DNA of 6,515 nucleotides from Treponema sp. UBA4326. GTDB lineage: Bacteria; Spirochaetota; Spirochaetia; Treponematales; Treponemataceae. A program made the position numbers and the translations under genes. Every line of letters starts with the position of its first letter. The first letter of the stretch is position 1. Below, piece by piece: positions 4,705 to 6,515 of this stretch. The stretch spans positions 1 through 6,515 of the forward strand of contig DGTW01000314.1 of NCBI GenBank assembly GCA_002393835.1. The letters are read 5' to 3'. The notes beneath the pieces are model-generated. The model searched no databases. It was not told where the DNA came from and saw only the letters and a program-made list of their open reading frames with translations.

Positions 4705-6515
4705 TTATCCCTCCGATTTAGAGATAAATTCCTTAAGGAAATCCTTTAGCCCATAAAAATCGATGTTTTGTATACCTGTCTCGATTTTTGCGAAAACTGA
4801 AGAAAATTCTTTTGGAATAGAATACTTGGAAATATCTTCCAGCCACTTGTCGGCCTCAAGACTGTTGAAATCTTCTACGGCTGAAGATAAGTCGCCAAGT
4901 TTTGCCAAAAAGTCTTTTGCGGATAAAGACGGTTTATTAATACTTTCTGAATTTTCTTCATTATCCATAATTTTCTTAAATTTATCTAGATATTTTCTGT
5001 ATAAAGTTAGCAAAATCGGCAATTTTTCTTGTATGGCTGCCGTATTTTCCTCGCTTGCGTCTTTTTCTAGCTCTTCTGCCCGTTCTGATATTTCTCCCGC
5101 ACCGATAATTCTGGAAGTGCTTTTGAGGGAGTGGACTTTTATCCTGAAATTGCTGATGTCGCCTTCTTTTGCGAGATTTGCTAGGCTTCCTGCCGTTTCT
5201 TCGATGGCCTTTCCGTATCTGATAAGCATGTCCTTGTAAATTTCAGGGCTTCCGCAGTATTTTAGGCCAGCAGCTTTATCGATTCCTTCAATATTGAAGA
5301 AAGTGTCCCAGTTTGATTCAGGACTTTCGTCATCAGTATTTTCTGCTGTTTCTCTTCCGTCAGAATTGAGGATAAGGTTTTCATTGAGGTATTTCCGAAT
5401 CATTTTTTCCAGTTCAAGCGGCGTGACTGGCTTTGAAAGGTAATCATCAAAACCTGCATTGATGTACATTTCTTTTGCCCCAGAAATTGCGTTTGCGGTC
5501 AAAGCAATGCAGGGGCGGTTTATGCAGAGATTGTCGCTCATTTTCTTCATGGCCGTAAGGGTTTCGATTCCGTCCATTTCGGGCATTCTGTGGTCGATGA
5601 AAAGAATGTGGTAGTCATTTTGGCGGACTTTTTCGATTGCCTCTTTTCCGGATGTGGCGGTGTCAATCTGGATTTTCGTATATTTTAAAAGTCCCCTTAT
5701 GACCGCAAGATTCATCTCGGTGTCATCCACGAAGAGAATCCTTGCGTCAGGTGCGATAAGTCTTTCCTTGTACTTTTGCTCGGAGTCCTGCAGTTTTTTG
5801 TAGCTTTCGGTAATGTCGCCCAGCGGTTCGTCCTTGTAAACCTGCTGATTGATGGAGAAAGAGAATCGTGAGCCTTTGCCATATTCACTTTTTACATCCA
5901 GGCGACTGTTCATAAGGGCGAGGAGTTTCTGAACGATGTTCATTCCAAGACCCGTGCCTTCGATTGTTCGGTTACGGTTTTCTTCGATTCGCTCAAAGGC
6001 CGTGAATAGCTTGTCTATGTCTTCGCTCTTAATGCCGATTCCTGTGTCTTCAACGCTTACGGTAAGAAGTACGGAAGGAGGCTCTTTTTCGTTGAAGACT
6101 CTTGAAAAGCCAATGAATAGCTCAATGTGTCCCTGTTCAGTGTATTTTACGGCATTTGAAAGCAGGTTTAGGATACATTGCTTGAATTTAAGGGAGTCGC
6201 CGATAAGATAGCGGGGAATATTTGGATTCACTTTTATGATGAAGTCCAGGTCTCTTTGCCTTGCCCTTTCTGAAATCATAACGATTATGTCGGTAAGAAT
6301 GGCAGAAAGGTCGTAATTTTCGTTTAAAAGCTCCATTTTCCCGGATTCAATTTTCGAAAAGTCAAGGATGTCGTTTACGATGGAAAGAAGGGAATTTCCT
6401 GCATATCTGATGTTCATGGCATACTGATGAATCTCTTCTCCGGTGTTTTCCCTCAGAATCATTTCGTCCATGCCAAGAATTGCGTTGATTGGCGTGCGGA
6501 TTTCGTGGCTCATAT
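4705..6515 (-). CDS. Hybrid sensor histidine kinase (HisKA-HATPase-REC-Hpt), N-terminus missing
   Basis: The 602 residues in the window begin inside the H-box (MSHEIRTP, His at window residue 3), so the sensory N-terminus lies beyond the right edge; the first Met is not the true start. Domains in order: HisKA 1-66; HATPase at about 108-224 with N-box NLLSNAVKY 116-124 (Asn120), G1 DTGIGI 156-161 and G2 GTGLGM 186-191; a receiver at 257-376 with Asp263-264, phosphoacceptor Asp307 in IDHRMPEMDG, Thr339 and Lys361; and an Hpt domain at about 407-512 with His461 in HSLKSTS. A helical tail at about 530-600 follows, with two similar segments (AVEDFNSLEADKWLEDI and NIDFYGLKDFLKEFI). All phosphorelay residues are present, so the protein looks active. 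It is followed after one base by the response regulator, its probable partner. The signal sensed cannot be told from this fragment. Confidence 0.95.
   Translation of the reverse strand, partial: MSHEIRTPINAILGMDEMILRENTGEEIHQYAMNIRYAGNSLLSIVNDILDFSKIESGKMELLNENYDLSAILTDIIVMISERARQRDLDFIIKVNPNIPRYLIGDSLKFKQCILNLLSNAVKYTEQGHIELFIGFSRVFNEKEPPSVLLTVSVEDTGIGIKSEDIDKLFTAFERIEENRNRTIEGTGLGMNIVQKLLALMNSRLDVKSEYGKGSRFSFSINQQVYKDEPLGDITESYKKLQDSEQKYKERLIAPDARILFVDDTEMNLAVIRGLLKYTKIQIDTATSGKEAIEKVRQNDYHILFIDHRMPEMDGIETLTAMKKMSDNLCINRPCIALTANAISGAKEMYINAGFDDYLSKPVTPLELEKMIRKYLNENLILNSDGRETAENTDDESPESNWDTFFNIEGIDKAAGLKYCGSPEIYKDMLIRYGKAIEETAGSLANLAKEGDISNFRIKVHSLKSTSRIIGAGEISERAEELEKDASEENTAAIQEKLPILLTLYRKYLDKFKKIMDNEENSESINKPSLSAKDFLAKLGDLSSAVEDFNSLEADKWLEDISKYSIPKEFSSVFAKIETGIQNIDFYGLKDFLKEFISKSEG
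4709..4714 (-). promoter_or_regulatory. Ribosome binding site inside the kinase 3' end
   Basis: GGAGGG read on the minus strand overlaps the last codons of the kinase and sits five bases before the regulator ATG when the run is read to 4709. It fixes the regulator start and ties its translation to that of the kinase. Confidence 0.8.

Noticed and set aside
4763..5239. 158-codon open frame on the plus strand, antisense to the kinase
   Set aside because: It is Ser/Phe-rich, resembles no family, and is fully explained as the complement of the well-conserved kinase coding sequence.

Overview
The window looks like a chromosomal segment of a host-associated spirochaete, most likely a Treponema. I infer this from moderate GC coding sequence, very A/T-rich intergenic DNA, the combination of ribH, tcdA, a metNI pair and a large hybrid sensor kinase, and tight head-to-tail gene packing. 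There is no rRNA or other marker gene to fix the taxonomy, so the assignment is tentative. I see no mobile element, CRISPR array, tRNA or rRNA.

Layout from left to right. (1) ribH (lumazine synthase, +) sits behind a clear sigma70-type promoter. It converges on, and overlaps by 17 bases, tcdA (t6A dehydratase, -). The best terminator for ribH is a long rod-shaped hairpin with a U tract, lying inside the antisense strand of tcdA. (2) The 307-base gap between tcdA and metN is the most interesting part. It holds back-to-back divergent promoters, a roughly 200-nt highly structured RNA with its own promoter and a textbook intrinsic terminator (family not recognised), and a third promoter whose -35 box lies within the terminator hairpin. 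(3) metN and metI encode the ATPase and permease of a methionine-type ABC importer. No metQ binding protein is adjacent. The predicted metN transcript starts at its ATG, so metN appears leaderless; tcdA shows the same arrangement. (4) A convergent operon on the minus strand runs, in transcription order, from a hybrid histidine kinase (cut by the right edge) to an output-less response regulator with a pseudo-receiver, then to a CxxCxxCC cysteine-cluster protein. The genes are separated by one base each.

How the genes work together: ribH and tcdA are housekeeping genes for riboflavin synthesis and tRNA modification. MetN and MetI should form one inner-membrane importer, with the MetN C-terminal NIL domain as a likely methionine sensor. 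The kinase carries HisKA, HATPase, REC and Hpt modules, and its neighbour supplies a second intact REC. A His-Asp-His-Asp phosphorelay could therefore be built from two genes, but no DNA-binding or enzymatic output domain is visible.

Most worth follow-up are the unassigned structured RNA at about 1385-1589, the two predicted leaderless genes around it, and the terminators embedded in opposing coding sequences at both convergent junctions.
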